Part shown: piece by piece, positions 33,134 to 40,979 of the stretch
Layout of the letters: each line of letters starts with the position of its first letter
Numbering within the stretch: position 1 is the stretch's first letter
Source of the DNA: Arthrobacter globiformis
Lineage (GTDB): Bacteria; Actinomycetota; Actinomycetes; Actinomycetales; Micrococcaceae
Assembly: GCF_030817195.1 (NCBI RefSeq)
Contig: NZ_JAUSYZ010000001.1
Location: 3,968,001 to 4,032,000 of the forward strand
DNA: 64,000 nucleotides
Reading direction: 5' to 3'
Made by a program: the position numbers and the translations under genes
Notes under the pieces: model-generated
The model's input: only the letters and a program-made list of their open reading frames with translations
The model's database searches: none
What the model was told of the DNA's origin: nothing

Positions 33134-33643
33134 ATGAACCACCCGCCGGAAGGCGATGACGCGGACCTGGTGGCCAAGGGCCGCGCGCTGAGTTCGCCGC
33201 TGCGGCTGAGAATTCTTCGGCTGTGCCTGCACCAGTCGCGGACCAACAAGGAAATCTCGGAGCTGCTCGGCCTCAATCCAGCCTCCAGCCTGCACCACGT
33301 CCGCACCCTGGTGCGGACCGGATTCCTGCTGGCGGAGGAACGCCGGAAGGGCCGGCGCGGTGCCACGGAGGTGCCCTACATCGCCAGCCGCAAGTCGTGG
33401 AGCACGCCGGTGGACAACGTCGCGCCGATCCTCATCGAGACGTTCTTGCAGGAGACCAGGGATCTGCCGCCTGAGGACATCGAGGTGTGGCGGCTGGGCG
33501 TGAAGTTCAACGCCGCACGGCGGGAGGAAATGCTGGGCAAGCTCCGGGCCGTCGTCGAGGAGTACATGGCACTTCCCGCCGACGACGACGGCGAGGCCAC
33601 CTCACTCATGATTGCCCACCACCGGGACCCGACGGCTGACTAG
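33134..33643 (+). CDS. Winged-helix (ArsR-like) transcriptional regulator
   Basis: A 169-residue regulator. The DNA-binding domain is LSSPLRLRILRLCLHQSRTN and KEISELLGLNPASSLHHVRT (about residues 18-58), followed by a wing with RRKGRRGATEVPY. The C-terminal part (VDNVAPILIETFLQETRD) could bind a ligand. There are no ArsR metal cysteines, so a metal sensor is unlikely. It starts at ATG 33134 and is divergent from the MFS exporter it probably controls. Confidence 0.83.
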   Translation: MNHPPEGDDADLVAKGRALSSPLRLRILRLCLHQSRTNKEISELLGLNPASSLHHVRTLVRTGFLLAEERRKGRRGATEVPYIASRKSWSTPVDNVAPILIETFLQETRDLPPEDIEVWRLGVKFNAARREEMLGKLRAVVEEYMALPADDDGEATSLMIAHHRDPTAD

Positions 33644-34076
33644 CGGCGCCATGCCGCCGGACCGCCGGTGGCGGTGCCGCCGGAGGACGGGTGGCTGTAC
33701 CGCCGGAGGACGGGCGGCTGTACCGCCGGCACCAGGCCAGCATTCCGACGGTGACCACCACGGTCCCGTAGACCCAGATGCTTCCGGCCCAGTCCCCGGC
33801 GATCAGCCGCTTGCCGGACTCCATCCCTGACCACCAGCCGGCCAGGGCGTAACAGAGACCGCCGCACACCGCCGTCGGAATCAGTGTCCGGAACGCCGCC
33901 CCGAGGAACAACTGAAGTGACGCCAGGAGCAGCAGCGCCGCGACGGCCCCCAGCGGAAGCTCAGCGCCGGCGGCGAATTCCTGGCGGTGCAGCGCGGTTC
34001 CGGCGAAGGCAGCAAAAAGAGCTGCCGGCACGGCGGCGGCCAGGCCGCCTGCCATGCCGGCAGCTCTTCTGTTCAC
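33606..34076 (-). CDS. Small integral membrane protein
   Basis: A 156-residue protein with about four membrane helices (LAAAVPAALFAAFAG, LPLGAVAALLLLASLQLFLG, LIPTAVCGGLCYALAGW, IWVYGTVVVTVGMLAW) and a Pro/Arg/Gly-rich tail. The start is uncertain: GTG 34076 with a weak AGGGA, or ATG 34055. The first 20 codons coincide with a terminator-like stem after typA. The tail is coded by a 23-bp tandem repeat, and its last 38 bp overlap the convergent winged-helix gene. Function unknown. Confidence 0.6.
   Translation of the reverse strand: MNRRAAGMAGGLAAAVPAALFAAFAGTALHRQEFAAGAELPLGAVAALLLLASLQLFLGAAFRTLIPTAVCGGLCYALAGWWSGMESGKRLIAGDWAGSIWVYGTVVVTVGMLAWCRRYSRPSSGGTATRPPAAPPPAVRRHGAASQPSGPGGGQS
33675..33729. 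repeat. 23-bp tandem repeat, about 2.4 copies
   Basis: Two 23-bp units (starting at 33675 and 33698, sharing CCGCCGGAGGACGGG-GGCTG) and the first 9 bp of a third (TACCGCCGG at 33721). The unit is not a multiple of three, so a change in copy number would shift the frame of the membrane-protein tail. Confidence 0.75.
34014..34068 (-). terminator. Terminator-like hairpin after typA, inside the next reading frame
   Basis: On the minus strand, AAGAGCTGCCGGCA (34068-34055) and TGCCGGCAGCTCTT (34030-34017) are perfect 14-bp arms, followed at once by a T run (TTTTT, 34018-34014). It starts 36 bp after the typA stop and lies within codons 3-20 of the membrane-protein gene. Confidence 0.7.
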
Positions 34077-34103
34077 GCTGGCAGTTCCCTGCGGGAGGTG
34101 CCG

Positions 34104-36032
34104 TTATGCCTTGGCGCGGGCGCGGTTGGCCTTGGCACGCTCGTTGGAGTCGAGGATGACCTTGCGGATACGGATGTCCTCCGGCGTGACCTCGACGCAC
34201 TCGTCTTCGCGGGCGAATTCGAGGGACTCTTCGAGGGTGAGCTCGCGCGGGGGTGTGAGGTTCTCGAAGCTGTCGGAGGAAGCCGCACGCATGTTGGTGA
34301 GCTTCTTTTCCTTCGTGATGTTGACGTCCATGTCGTCTGCGCGGGAGTTCTCGCCCACGATCATGCCTTCGTAGACCTCGGAGGTCGGCTTGACGAAGAA
34401 GGAACCGCGTTCCTGCAGGTTGATCATGGCGAACGGGGTCACCACGCCCGCACGGTCGGCCACCATGGAACCGTTGGTGCGGTATTCGATGGGACCGGCC
34501 CAGGGCTCATAGCCCTCGGCGATGGACGCGGCGATGCCGGCGCCGCGGGTGTCCGTGAGGAACTTGGTGCGGAAGCCGATCAGGCCACGGGCGGGAACGA
34601 TGAACTCCATGCGGCACCAGCCGGTACCGTGGTTGGCCATGTTGGTCATGCGGCCCTTGCGCGCGGCCATGAGCTGGGTGACGGCGCCGAGGTATTCTTC
34701 GGGCACGTCGATGGTCATGTGTTCCATCGGCTCGTGGACCTTGCCGTCGATGGTCTTGGTGACCACCTGGGGCTTGCCGACGGTGAGCTCGAAGCCTTCA
34801 CGCCGCATCTGCTCCACGAGGATGGCCAGCGCGAGCTCGCCACGGCCCTGGACTTCCCAGGCATCCGGACGCTCGGTGGGGAGAACCTTGATGGAGACGT
34901 TACCGATCAGTTCCTTGTCCAGGCGGTCCTTCACCTGGCGGGCCGTGACCTTGGCGCCCTTGACCTTGCCGGCCAGCGGGGAGGTGTTGATACCGATGGT
35001 CATCGAGATCGCGGGATCGTCAACGGTGATCAGGGGCAGCGGCTGGGGGTTCTCGACGTCGGTCAGGGTCTCACCGATGGTGATCTCCTCGATGCCGGCG
35101 ACGGCGACGATTTCGCCCGGTCCGGCGGACTCGGCCGGAACGCGCTCAAGGGCCTTGGTGGCGAGGAGTTCGGTGATCTTGACGGTCTTGAGCTCGCCGT
35201 TGGCTCGCGCCCAGGCAACCTGCTGGCCCTTGCGGAGGGTGCCGTTGTAGATGCGCAGCAGTGCGAGACGGCCCAGGAACGGGGAGGCGTCCAGGTTGGT
35301 GACGTGTGCCTGCAGGACACCTTCGGGGTTGTAGGTCGGAGCGGGGATGTGCTCGATGATCGCGCTGAAGAGCGGCTCGAGGTCCTCGTTCTCCGGGGCA
35401 GTGCCGTCGGCGGGCTGCTCGAGGGAAGCGCGGCCTACCTTTGCGGCGGCGTAAACCACCGGGACGTTGAGAATCTTGTCCAGGTCAAGGTCCGGAACCT
35501 CATCGGCCAGGTCGGAGGCCAGGCCCAGGAGCAGGTCCATGGACTCGTGGACGACCTCTTCGATGCGGGCGTCGGGGCGGTCGGTCTTGTTGACCAGGAG
35601 GATCACCGGCAGGTGCGCGGCGAGGGCCTTGCGGAGGACGAAGCGGGTCTGGGGCAGCGGGCCCTCAGACGCATCCACGAGGAGAACGACGCCGTCCACC
35701 ATGGACAGCCCGCGCTCCACTTCGCCGCCGAAGTCGGCGTGGCCGGGGGTGTCGATGACGTTGATGGTGATGGTTTGGCCGTTGGAGGACGGTCCGTTGT
35801 AGGCCACCGTGGTGTTCTTGGCCAGGATGGTGATGCCCTTTTCGCGCTCCAGGTCACCGGAGTCCATAACGCGGTCTTCGAGGTGATTGTGCTCGGCAAA
35901 GGAGTTGGTCTGCTTGAGCATGGCGTCCACAAGGGTGGTCTTGCCGTGGTCAACGTGGGCCACAATCGCGACGTTGCGCAGGTCACTGCGAACTGCAGTT
36001 GCTACCGCGGTGTTGGTGGTGGTTTCAGACAT
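34104..36032 (-). CDS. typA: Ribosome-associated GTPase TypA/BipA
   Basis: A 642-residue translational GTPase. The G domain has AHVDHGKTTLVDAML (G1) near residue 24, GITILAKNTTV near 60, DTPGHADFGGEVER (G3) near 89 and NKTDRPDA (G4) near 143. The EF-G-like domains II, III and V and the TypA C-terminal domain follow (RGAGIAASIAEGYEPWAG, ENSRADDMDVN). It helps ribosome assembly and stress adaptation at low temperature. It ends at a hairpin-plus-U terminator. Confidence 0.95.
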   Translation of the reverse strand: MSETTTNTAVATAVRSDLRNVAIVAHVDHGKTTLVDAMLKQTNSFAEHNHLEDRVMDSGDLEREKGITILAKNTTVAYNGPSSNGQTITINVIDTPGHADFGGEVERGLSMVDGVVLLVDASEGPLPQTRFVLRKALAAHLPVILLVNKTDRPDARIEEVVHESMDLLLGLASDLADEVPDLDLDKILNVPVVYAAAKVGRASLEQPADGTAPENEDLEPLFSAIIEHIPAPTYNPEGVLQAHVTNLDASPFLGRLALLRIYNGTLRKGQQVAWARANGELKTVKITELLATKALERVPAESAGPGEIVAVAGIEEITIGETLTDVENPQPLPLITVDDPAISMTIGINTSPLAGKVKGAKVTARQVKDRLDKELIGNVSIKVLPTERPDAWEVQGRGELALAILVEQMRREGFELTVGKPQVVTKTIDGKVHEPMEHMTIDVPEEYLGAVTQLMAARKGRMTNMANHGTGWCRMEFIVPARGLIGFRTKFLTDTRGAGIAASIAEGYEPWAGPIEYRTNGSMVADRAGVVTPFAMINLQERGSFFVKPTSEVYEGMIVGENSRADDMDVNITKEKKLTNMRAASSDSFENLTPPRELTLEESLEFAREDECVEVTPEDIRIRKVILDSNERAKANRARAKA

Positions 36033-36304
36033 GCGTTATTGCTCGATTCAGTGGTGAAGTCAGCTGTTGTATCGCGACATTTCCAACCGGAACGCACGAC
36101 GGATCAGACCCTTAACACAGGGCACCTACTGCCAGTCTAAACGCTGAGCCATTTATTGGCCTAAAACGTGCACTTTCGCCCTTTCCCAGACCCGTTACCA
36201 AATCGTGAATCCGGCGGCACGTCATGTGAGCAAAATCACTGGCTTTTCCGAAAGTGATCCACCACTATTGCTAGACCACTTACGAACAGGCCAGGAGTCC
36301 ACGG
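36033..36304. other. Divergent gap between typA and the GDSL-like lipoprotein gene
   Basis: A 272-bp gap, AT-richer than its surroundings near 36140-36270. It holds a CRP/GlxR-like site. No gene is seen. Confidence 0.45.
36225..36240. promoter_or_regulatory. Candidate CRP/GlxR-type operator
   Basis: TGTGAGCAAAATCACT matches TGTGA-N6-TCACA at 9 of 10 fixed positions. It is 65 bp upstream of the lipoprotein start and 193 bp from typA. Confidence 0.45.
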
Positions 36305-37144
36305 ATGTTACAAGCCTCGACGCGGGCCCTCCTGATTGGCCCGGTCATCGCCGCCAGCGTATTTTTGACGGGCTGCGGCGCAGCAACAGAACCGGGGTCC
36401 GGTGCCGCAGCGGCGCCTCGTGCCGCCGCCCCCGTGGCCGCCCCCGGTGAGGCCGTGGCCGCCGGTTCGGCGGTCGTGAGCGACCTGGGGGCCGCCGTCG
36501 ACCCCGCCAGCCTTCCGGCCGGAGCGCTGTACCGCAATCCGGCCAACGGACGGGACGAGGTCATCGTGGGCAACATTGCCCACACCGCCCTGCTGATCGG
36601 CGACTCGCAGTCCGAGCTGCAGGCCAGCTGGCCGCGCCGGGCCCTCACGGGACTGGGCTACGACGTTTTCTTCTGCGGCAAGGGCGGCACCGGCTTCGTC
36701 GCCTCCAACGGCACCACAGGCAACTACGTGGATGCCCTGCAGCGCGGCGACTGGCACCTGCCCTACGGCTTTCCCCCGCTGGTGCTCATCGAGGGCGGCG
36801 GAAACGACGCGAAACAAGGGGCGAGCAACGAGCAGATCTCGGCCAACGCAGACCGGCTTATCACCACGATCAAGCAGCGGTACCCGGGCGCGAAGCTGGC
36901 CATGGTGGGAACGCTGGGCAAGGGAGCGGACCACGGCGGCGTCCGGCGGGCCGAGGTTGACGCCCTGCTGGGGACTGTCGCCGCGGACCACGGCATTCCG
37001 TTTGTCAGTGTCGGGGACTGGCTCACCCGCTACGGGCTGGAGTCGCAGCTCAAGGACAGCGTCCACATGAACGGCGAGGGGCACCGCGCCCTGGGTGAGC
37101 TGCTGGGTCACAGGCTCGCGAAGCTGGGGCTGGCCCTGTCCTAG
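36305..37144 (+). CDS. SGNH/GDSL-like hydrolase lipoprotein
   Basis: A 279-residue exported lipoprotein. The signal region LIGPVIAASVFLTGCG ends in the lipobox LTGC (Cys about 24). The SGNH blocks are visible: LLIGDSQSEL (block I, Ser of GDS) near residue 97, GKGGTGF (block II Gly), IEGGGNDAK (block III Asn) near 160 and DSVHMNGEGH (block V, Asp and His) near 257. Likely an esterase or deacylase acting on the envelope; the substrate is unknown. It starts at ATG 36305 and ends at a strong shared terminator. Confidence 0.8.
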   Translation: MLQASTRALLIGPVIAASVFLTGCGAATEPGSGAAAAPRAAAPVAAPGEAVAAGSAVVSDLGAAVDPASLPAGALYRNPANGRDEVIVGNIAHTALLIGDSQSELQASWPRRALTGLGYDVFFCGKGGTGFVASNGTTGNYVDALQRGDWHLPYGFPPLVLIEGGGNDAKQGASNEQISANADRLITTIKQRYPGAKLAMVGTLGKGADHGGVRRAEVDALLGTVAADHGIPFVSVGDWLTRYGLESQLKDSVHMNGEGHRALGELLGHRLAKLGLALS

Positions 37145-37160
37145 GAGTTTTTCAGCAAAC

Positions 37161-37202
37161 AAGGGAGCCGGTGGCCGCCATCAGGCGGCCACCGGCTCCC
37201 TT
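37161..37202. terminator. Bidirectional terminator (lipoprotein / peptide ABC operon)
   Basis: Perfect 19-bp arms AAGGGAGCCGGTGGCCGCC / GGCGGCCACCGGCTCCCTT with an ATCA loop, followed by GCTATTGTT. It lies between convergent genes. Confidence 0.88.
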
Positions 37203-37218
37203 GCTATTGTTCCCTGGG

Positions 37219-39093
37219 TTACTCCGTTCCGGTGGCCAGCAGCTGGGCGCGCAATTCCCGGCGCTCGCGCTGCTTTTCCGGATCCGGCAGCGGCACGGCG
37301 GCAAGCAGCCGCTGCGTGTAGGCCTCCTGCGGGTTGCGCAGGATCTGGTCGCGGGTGCCCTGCTCCACGATCCGGCCGCGCTGCATGACGCAGATGTGGT
37401 CTGCCAGCACGTCCACGACGGCGAGGTCATGGGTGACGAAAAGGCAGGCGAACCCGAGCTCGCGCTGGAGGTTCTGGAACAGCTCCAGGACCTTGGCCTG
37501 CACCGACACGTCGAGCGCAGACGTCGGCTCGTCAGCCACCATCAGCTTCGGCTTGAGCGAGAGTGCCCGGGCAATGCCGACACGCTGTTTCTGCCCGCCG
37601 GACAGCTCGTGCGGGTACCTGTTCCGGTAGTTCCGCGGCAGCTCCACCTGGTCCAGCAGCGCCTCGATGCGCTTCTGCAGGTCGGCGCCCTTGGCCACGC
37701 CGGCGAGGTACATGGGCTCACCGATGCTTTCGCCGATGGGCAGGCGCGGGTTCAGGGAGGAGGACGGGTCCTGGAAGACCATGCCTATGTGGCGCCGCAC
37801 CTGGTGCAACTGCTTCCCGTTCTTCTTCGCGGCGGAGATGTCCTCCCCCACCACGCGCATCGTTCCGGCCGCCACCGGCAGCAGTCCGACGGCGGCGCGC
37901 CCGATGGTGGTCTTGCCCGACCCGGACTCCCCCACGAGGCCCACCACCTGCCCGGGATGGATGGTCAGGTTGGCTCCCTCTACTGCGCGGAAGGCCGGCA
38001 CGCGGCCCTGCTTCGGGTACTCGATGGCGACGTCGGTCAGCTCCAGGACCGGTTCGCCCACGGGACCCCTGGATTCGGCGGCTGCCAGGGCCGCCGCGTT
38101 CTCCCGCTCGCGGCGGACCAGTTCGTCGTGGTCCACGGAGTCGAGCTCCGCGTGGGTGACAGCGGCCAGCGCTGCAGTCACGTCCACGTCCGGTGCGGCG
38201 TCCGTTCCGCCCTGTCCGAGGTGCGGCACGGCCGCAAGCAGCGCCTGCGTGTAAGGGTGCTGGGGATTGTGGAAGATCTGCTCGGCGGTGCCGGTCTCCA
38301 CGATCAGGCCCTTGCGCATGACGGCGATCCGGTCGGCCAGGTCCGCCACGACGCCCATGTCGTGGGTGATCAGGACGATGGCGCTGTCCAGCTTGTTGCG
38401 CAGGTTCCGCATCAGGTCCAGGATCTCCGCCTGCACCGTGACGTCCAGAGCCGTGGTGGGCTCGTCAGCGATCAGCAGCTTGGGATCGCAGGACAGAGAC
38501 TGGGCGATCATGGCACGCTGCCGCTGGCCGCCGGAGAGCTGGTGCGGATAGGACTTGAACGCCTTCACCGGGTCCGGCAGCTCCACGAGCTCCAGCATCC
38601 GCAGCGCGCGCTCCTTGGCCTGGTCGGGTGACACTTCGTTGTGCAGGCGCACCGTCTCGACGATCTGCGCGCCCACTGTGTACACCGGGTTCAGCGCCGT
38701 CATGGGCTCCTGGAAGATGACGGCCACATCCTTGCCCCGGACGCTGCGAATGTTGGCGGCATCCGTGCCCAGCAGCTCCTTACCGGAGAGCCTGACACTG
38801 CCGGACACCCGGCTGTTGCTGGGCAGCAGGCCGAGGAGCGCCATGGAACTCGCGCTCTTGCCGGAGCCGGACTCCCCCACAATGGCCAGGACCTCGCCGG
38901 CGCGGACCTCATAGTTGAGGCCGACGGCGGCCGGCACCCACTTCCTTTCCACGCCGAAGTCGACACTGAGGTCGCGCACCTCCAGGACGACAGAACCCTT
39001 CCCGTCTGCCCTCCGCCGCCTGGAGCCGGGCTCAATGGAGTCCGGCTCCAGCGGGTCCGACGTCGGACGGTCAGGGCTGATGTAGTCAGACAT
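37219..39093 (-). CDS. Fused peptide ABC transporter ATPase (DppD-DppF type)
   Basis: A 624-residue protein with two complete ATPase halves. The first has Walker A GESGSGKSASSM near residue 73, signature LSGGQRQRAMIAQSL near 167 and IADEPTTALDVT. The second has GESGSGKTTIGRA near 385, LSGGQKQRVGIARAL near 490 and VADEPTSALDVSVQ. It powers uptake of oligopeptides, nickel or similar substrates. It is the last gene of the operon that begins at 44474, but a PH-domain gene on the other strand separates it from the permeases. Confidence 0.9.
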   Translation of the reverse strand: MSDYISPDRPTSDPLEPDSIEPGSRRRRADGKGSVVLEVRDLSVDFGVERKWVPAAVGLNYEVRAGEVLAIVGESGSGKSASSMALLGLLPSNSRVSGSVRLSGKELLGTDAANIRSVRGKDVAVIFQEPMTALNPVYTVGAQIVETVRLHNEVSPDQAKERALRMLELVELPDPVKAFKSYPHQLSGGQRQRAMIAQSLSCDPKLLIADEPTTALDVTVQAEILDLMRNLRNKLDSAIVLITHDMGVVADLADRIAVMRKGLIVETGTAEQIFHNPQHPYTQALLAAVPHLGQGGTDAAPDVDVTAALAAVTHAELDSVDHDELVRRERENAAALAAAESRGPVGEPVLELTDVAIEYPKQGRVPAFRAVEGANLTIHPGQVVGLVGESGSGKTTIGRAAVGLLPVAAGTMRVVGEDISAAKKNGKQLHQVRRHIGMVFQDPSSSLNPRLPIGESIGEPMYLAGVAKGADLQKRIEALLDQVELPRNYRNRYPHELSGGQKQRVGIARALSLKPKLMVADEPTSALDVSVQAKVLELFQNLQRELGFACLFVTHDLAVVDVLADHICVMQRGRIVEQGTRDQILRNPQEAYTQRLLAAVPLPDPEKQRERRELRAQLLATGTE

Positions 39094-39172
39094 GTAGGGG
39101 TTTTCCTTCCACCCGGGCCAGCGGAGCAGCTGAGATTAGTGCTGCGGCCGGGAATACTGAATTATTGGGGGC

Positions 39173-39802
39173 ATGAGCACTGTGCCGCATGCCGGGAACG
39201 CCGCAATCTTCAAAGCGCGCACCAACAAATGGTTTGCCGGATTCTCGTGGTTCGTGGCCGCCGCCGGGTTGGCCGGCTTGGTTGTGGCGGGCGGAGCCCC
39301 CGCCCTGGCCGGTGCCGGGCCGCTGCTGCTCATCGCCTATCTGGGCTGGCTGCTGTTCTGGCGTCCGGCGGTAGTGGTCCACGACGCCGGGGTCACCATC
39401 GAGAACCCGTTCCGCGCCATCACGGTTCCGTGGGAGGCGCTGGTGCAGGTGGACACCCGGTACGCGCTGACCCTCGTCACGCCCGCCCGAAGCTACGGGG
39501 CCTGGGCAGCCCCGGCCCCCGGCATCTGGGGCGGACGCAACGCCCGCCCCGAGGACCTCCGGGGACTGCCGGACAGCACGTACGGGCCGGGGAACTCCGT
39601 CCGCCCCGGCGACCTCAAGACCACCGACTCGGGGCAAGCCGCGCAGCTGGTCCGCGGGCGCTGGCAGCAGCTGGTCGAGTCGGGACTCCTGGATGCCGGA
39701 GCAGCCGAGACCACTCCGGTCAGCGTGAAGTTCCGCTGGCGCGAGGCCGCGGCCGCCCTGATCCTTCTCGGGCTCAGCTACTGGAGCGTGGCCGTCCTGT
39801 AG
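39173..39802 (+). CDS. PH-domain-like membrane protein
   Basis: A 209-residue protein. Two helices (GFSWFVAAAGLAGLVVAGG and ALAGAGPLLLIAYLGWLLF) are followed by a bPH2-type soluble domain (VHDAGVTIENPFRAITVPWE, VQVDTRYALTLV) and a last hydrophobic segment (AALILLGLSYWSVAVL). Function unknown. It lies on the opposite strand between the fused ATPase and the permease of the peptide operon, so it breaks that operon's continuity. Confidence 0.7.
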   Translation: MSTVPHAGNAAIFKARTNKWFAGFSWFVAAAGLAGLVVAGGAPALAGAGPLLLIAYLGWLLFWRPAVVVHDAGVTIENPFRAITVPWEALVQVDTRYALTLVTPARSYGAWAAPAPGIWGGRNARPEDLRGLPDSTYGPGNSVRPGDLKTTDSGQAAQLVRGRWQQLVESGLLDAGAAETTPVSVKFRWREAAAALILLGLSYWSVAVL

Positions 39803-39845
39803 GCAGGAACCACGCTGCGCCCGCCCGCGGCGTCGCAGCAGCACC

Positions 39846-40979
39846 TCAGGCTCCCCTGTCCCCGCCGGCGGTCCGGCCGTCATCTGTCCTGCTGTCCAGG
39901 GCCGCCACCGGCGTCGCCTCCGGAACTGTTTCCCCGGCGTCCCTGGCCTTCTTGGCGTTGAACTTCTTTTGCCGCGGGTCAAAGGCGTCCCGCAGGCCGT
40001 CGCCGATGAAGTTGATGCTGAGGCAGATGAGGACGATGAACAGACCGGGGAACCAGAACAGCCAGGGCCGGGTAGCAAAGGCTTCCTGGTTCTGGGAGAT
40101 GAGCAGGCCCAGGGAGGTGTCCGGGGACTTGACGCCGACGCCGAGGTAGCTGAGGGCCGTTTCGGTAAGGATCGCCGCCGACATGGTCAGGGTGACATTG
40201 ACGATCAGGACGCCCACCGCATTGGGCAGGATGTGCTTGAAGATGATCCGGGCGTTGCTGGCCCCGGAAATCCGGGCCGCGTCGACGAACTCGCGCTCCC
40301 TCAGGGTGAGGAACTCGCCGCGCATGAGCCGCGCCAGGCCCACCCAGCTGATGAGCCCCAGGAAGATGCCAAGGGCGAGGACACCATTGCTGCTGGCGAA
40401 GGACGCAAACCAGCTGCCTTCATCCCGGCGTCCTGCCAGCTGGGCCATGACGGCGGCGAGGAGCAGCGCCGGGACGATGATGATGACGTCGGTGAGCCTC
40501 ATCAGGACGGCTTCCATCCAGCCCCGGAAATAGCCCGACAGTGCCCCGACGACCACACCGATCAGGCCGGCGATAAGGCCGATGACCACCATGATCGTGA
40601 TGGACTGCTGGGCCCCGCGCATGGTCATGGCGAAGAGGTCGCGCCCGATCCGGTCCTGGCCGAAGGGGTGCTCACCCCAGGCCAGCGGCCACAGCGAAGC
40701 GGTGGGAGCGCCGTCGTTGACCAGCGGCGAGACGGCCTCATGGGTGTACTTCCACCAGCCGGGGATCCCGGCGTAGCCCACTGACGTGAAGGCCATGACG
40801 AAGATGATGGCGAAGACGGCAAGGCCGACAATGGCGCCGGAGTGGCCAAGAAACCGCTTGCGGACAATCTGGCCTTGGCTCAGGCCCCGGGCTTCGGAGA
40901 CGGGCTCGATGCCGGCAGCTTCCTGCCGCAGGCCGGCCTGCTCCGCCATGATTTCATCCTGCTGACTGGGCTGGCTCAT
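39846..40979 (-). CDS. Peptide ABC transporter permease (DppC type)
   Basis: A 377-residue permease. A cytosolic N-terminus (SQGQIVRKRFLGHSGAIVGL) leads to the first helix. HPFGQDRIGRDLFAMTMRGA near residue 123 is the DppC signature, and the coupling loop is REFVDAARISGASNARIIFKHILPN near 235. The tail is disordered and charged. Its start overlaps the DppB stop (40976-40979, ATGA). Confidence 0.9.
   Translation of the reverse strand: MSQPSQQDEIMAEQAGLRQEAAGIEPVSEARGLSQGQIVRKRFLGHSGAIVGLAVFAIIFVMAFTSVGYAGIPGWWKYTHEAVSPLVNDGAPTASLWPLAWGEHPFGQDRIGRDLFAMTMRGAQQSITIMVVIGLIAGLIGVVVGALSGYFRGWMEAVLMRLTDVIIIVPALLLAAVMAQLAGRRDEGSWFASFASSNGVLALGIFLGLISWVGLARLMRGEFLTLREREFVDAARISGASNARIIFKHILPNAVGVLIVNVTLTMSAAILTETALSYLGVGVKSPDTSLGLLISQNQEAFATRPWLFWFPGLFIVLICLSINFIGDGLRDAFDPRQKKFNAKKARDAGETVPEATPVAALDSRTDDGRTAGGDRGA

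Noticed and set aside
33987..36140. 717-codon plus-strand open frame opposite typA
   Set aside because: Mirror of the typA coding strand; no domain features, and typA is certain.
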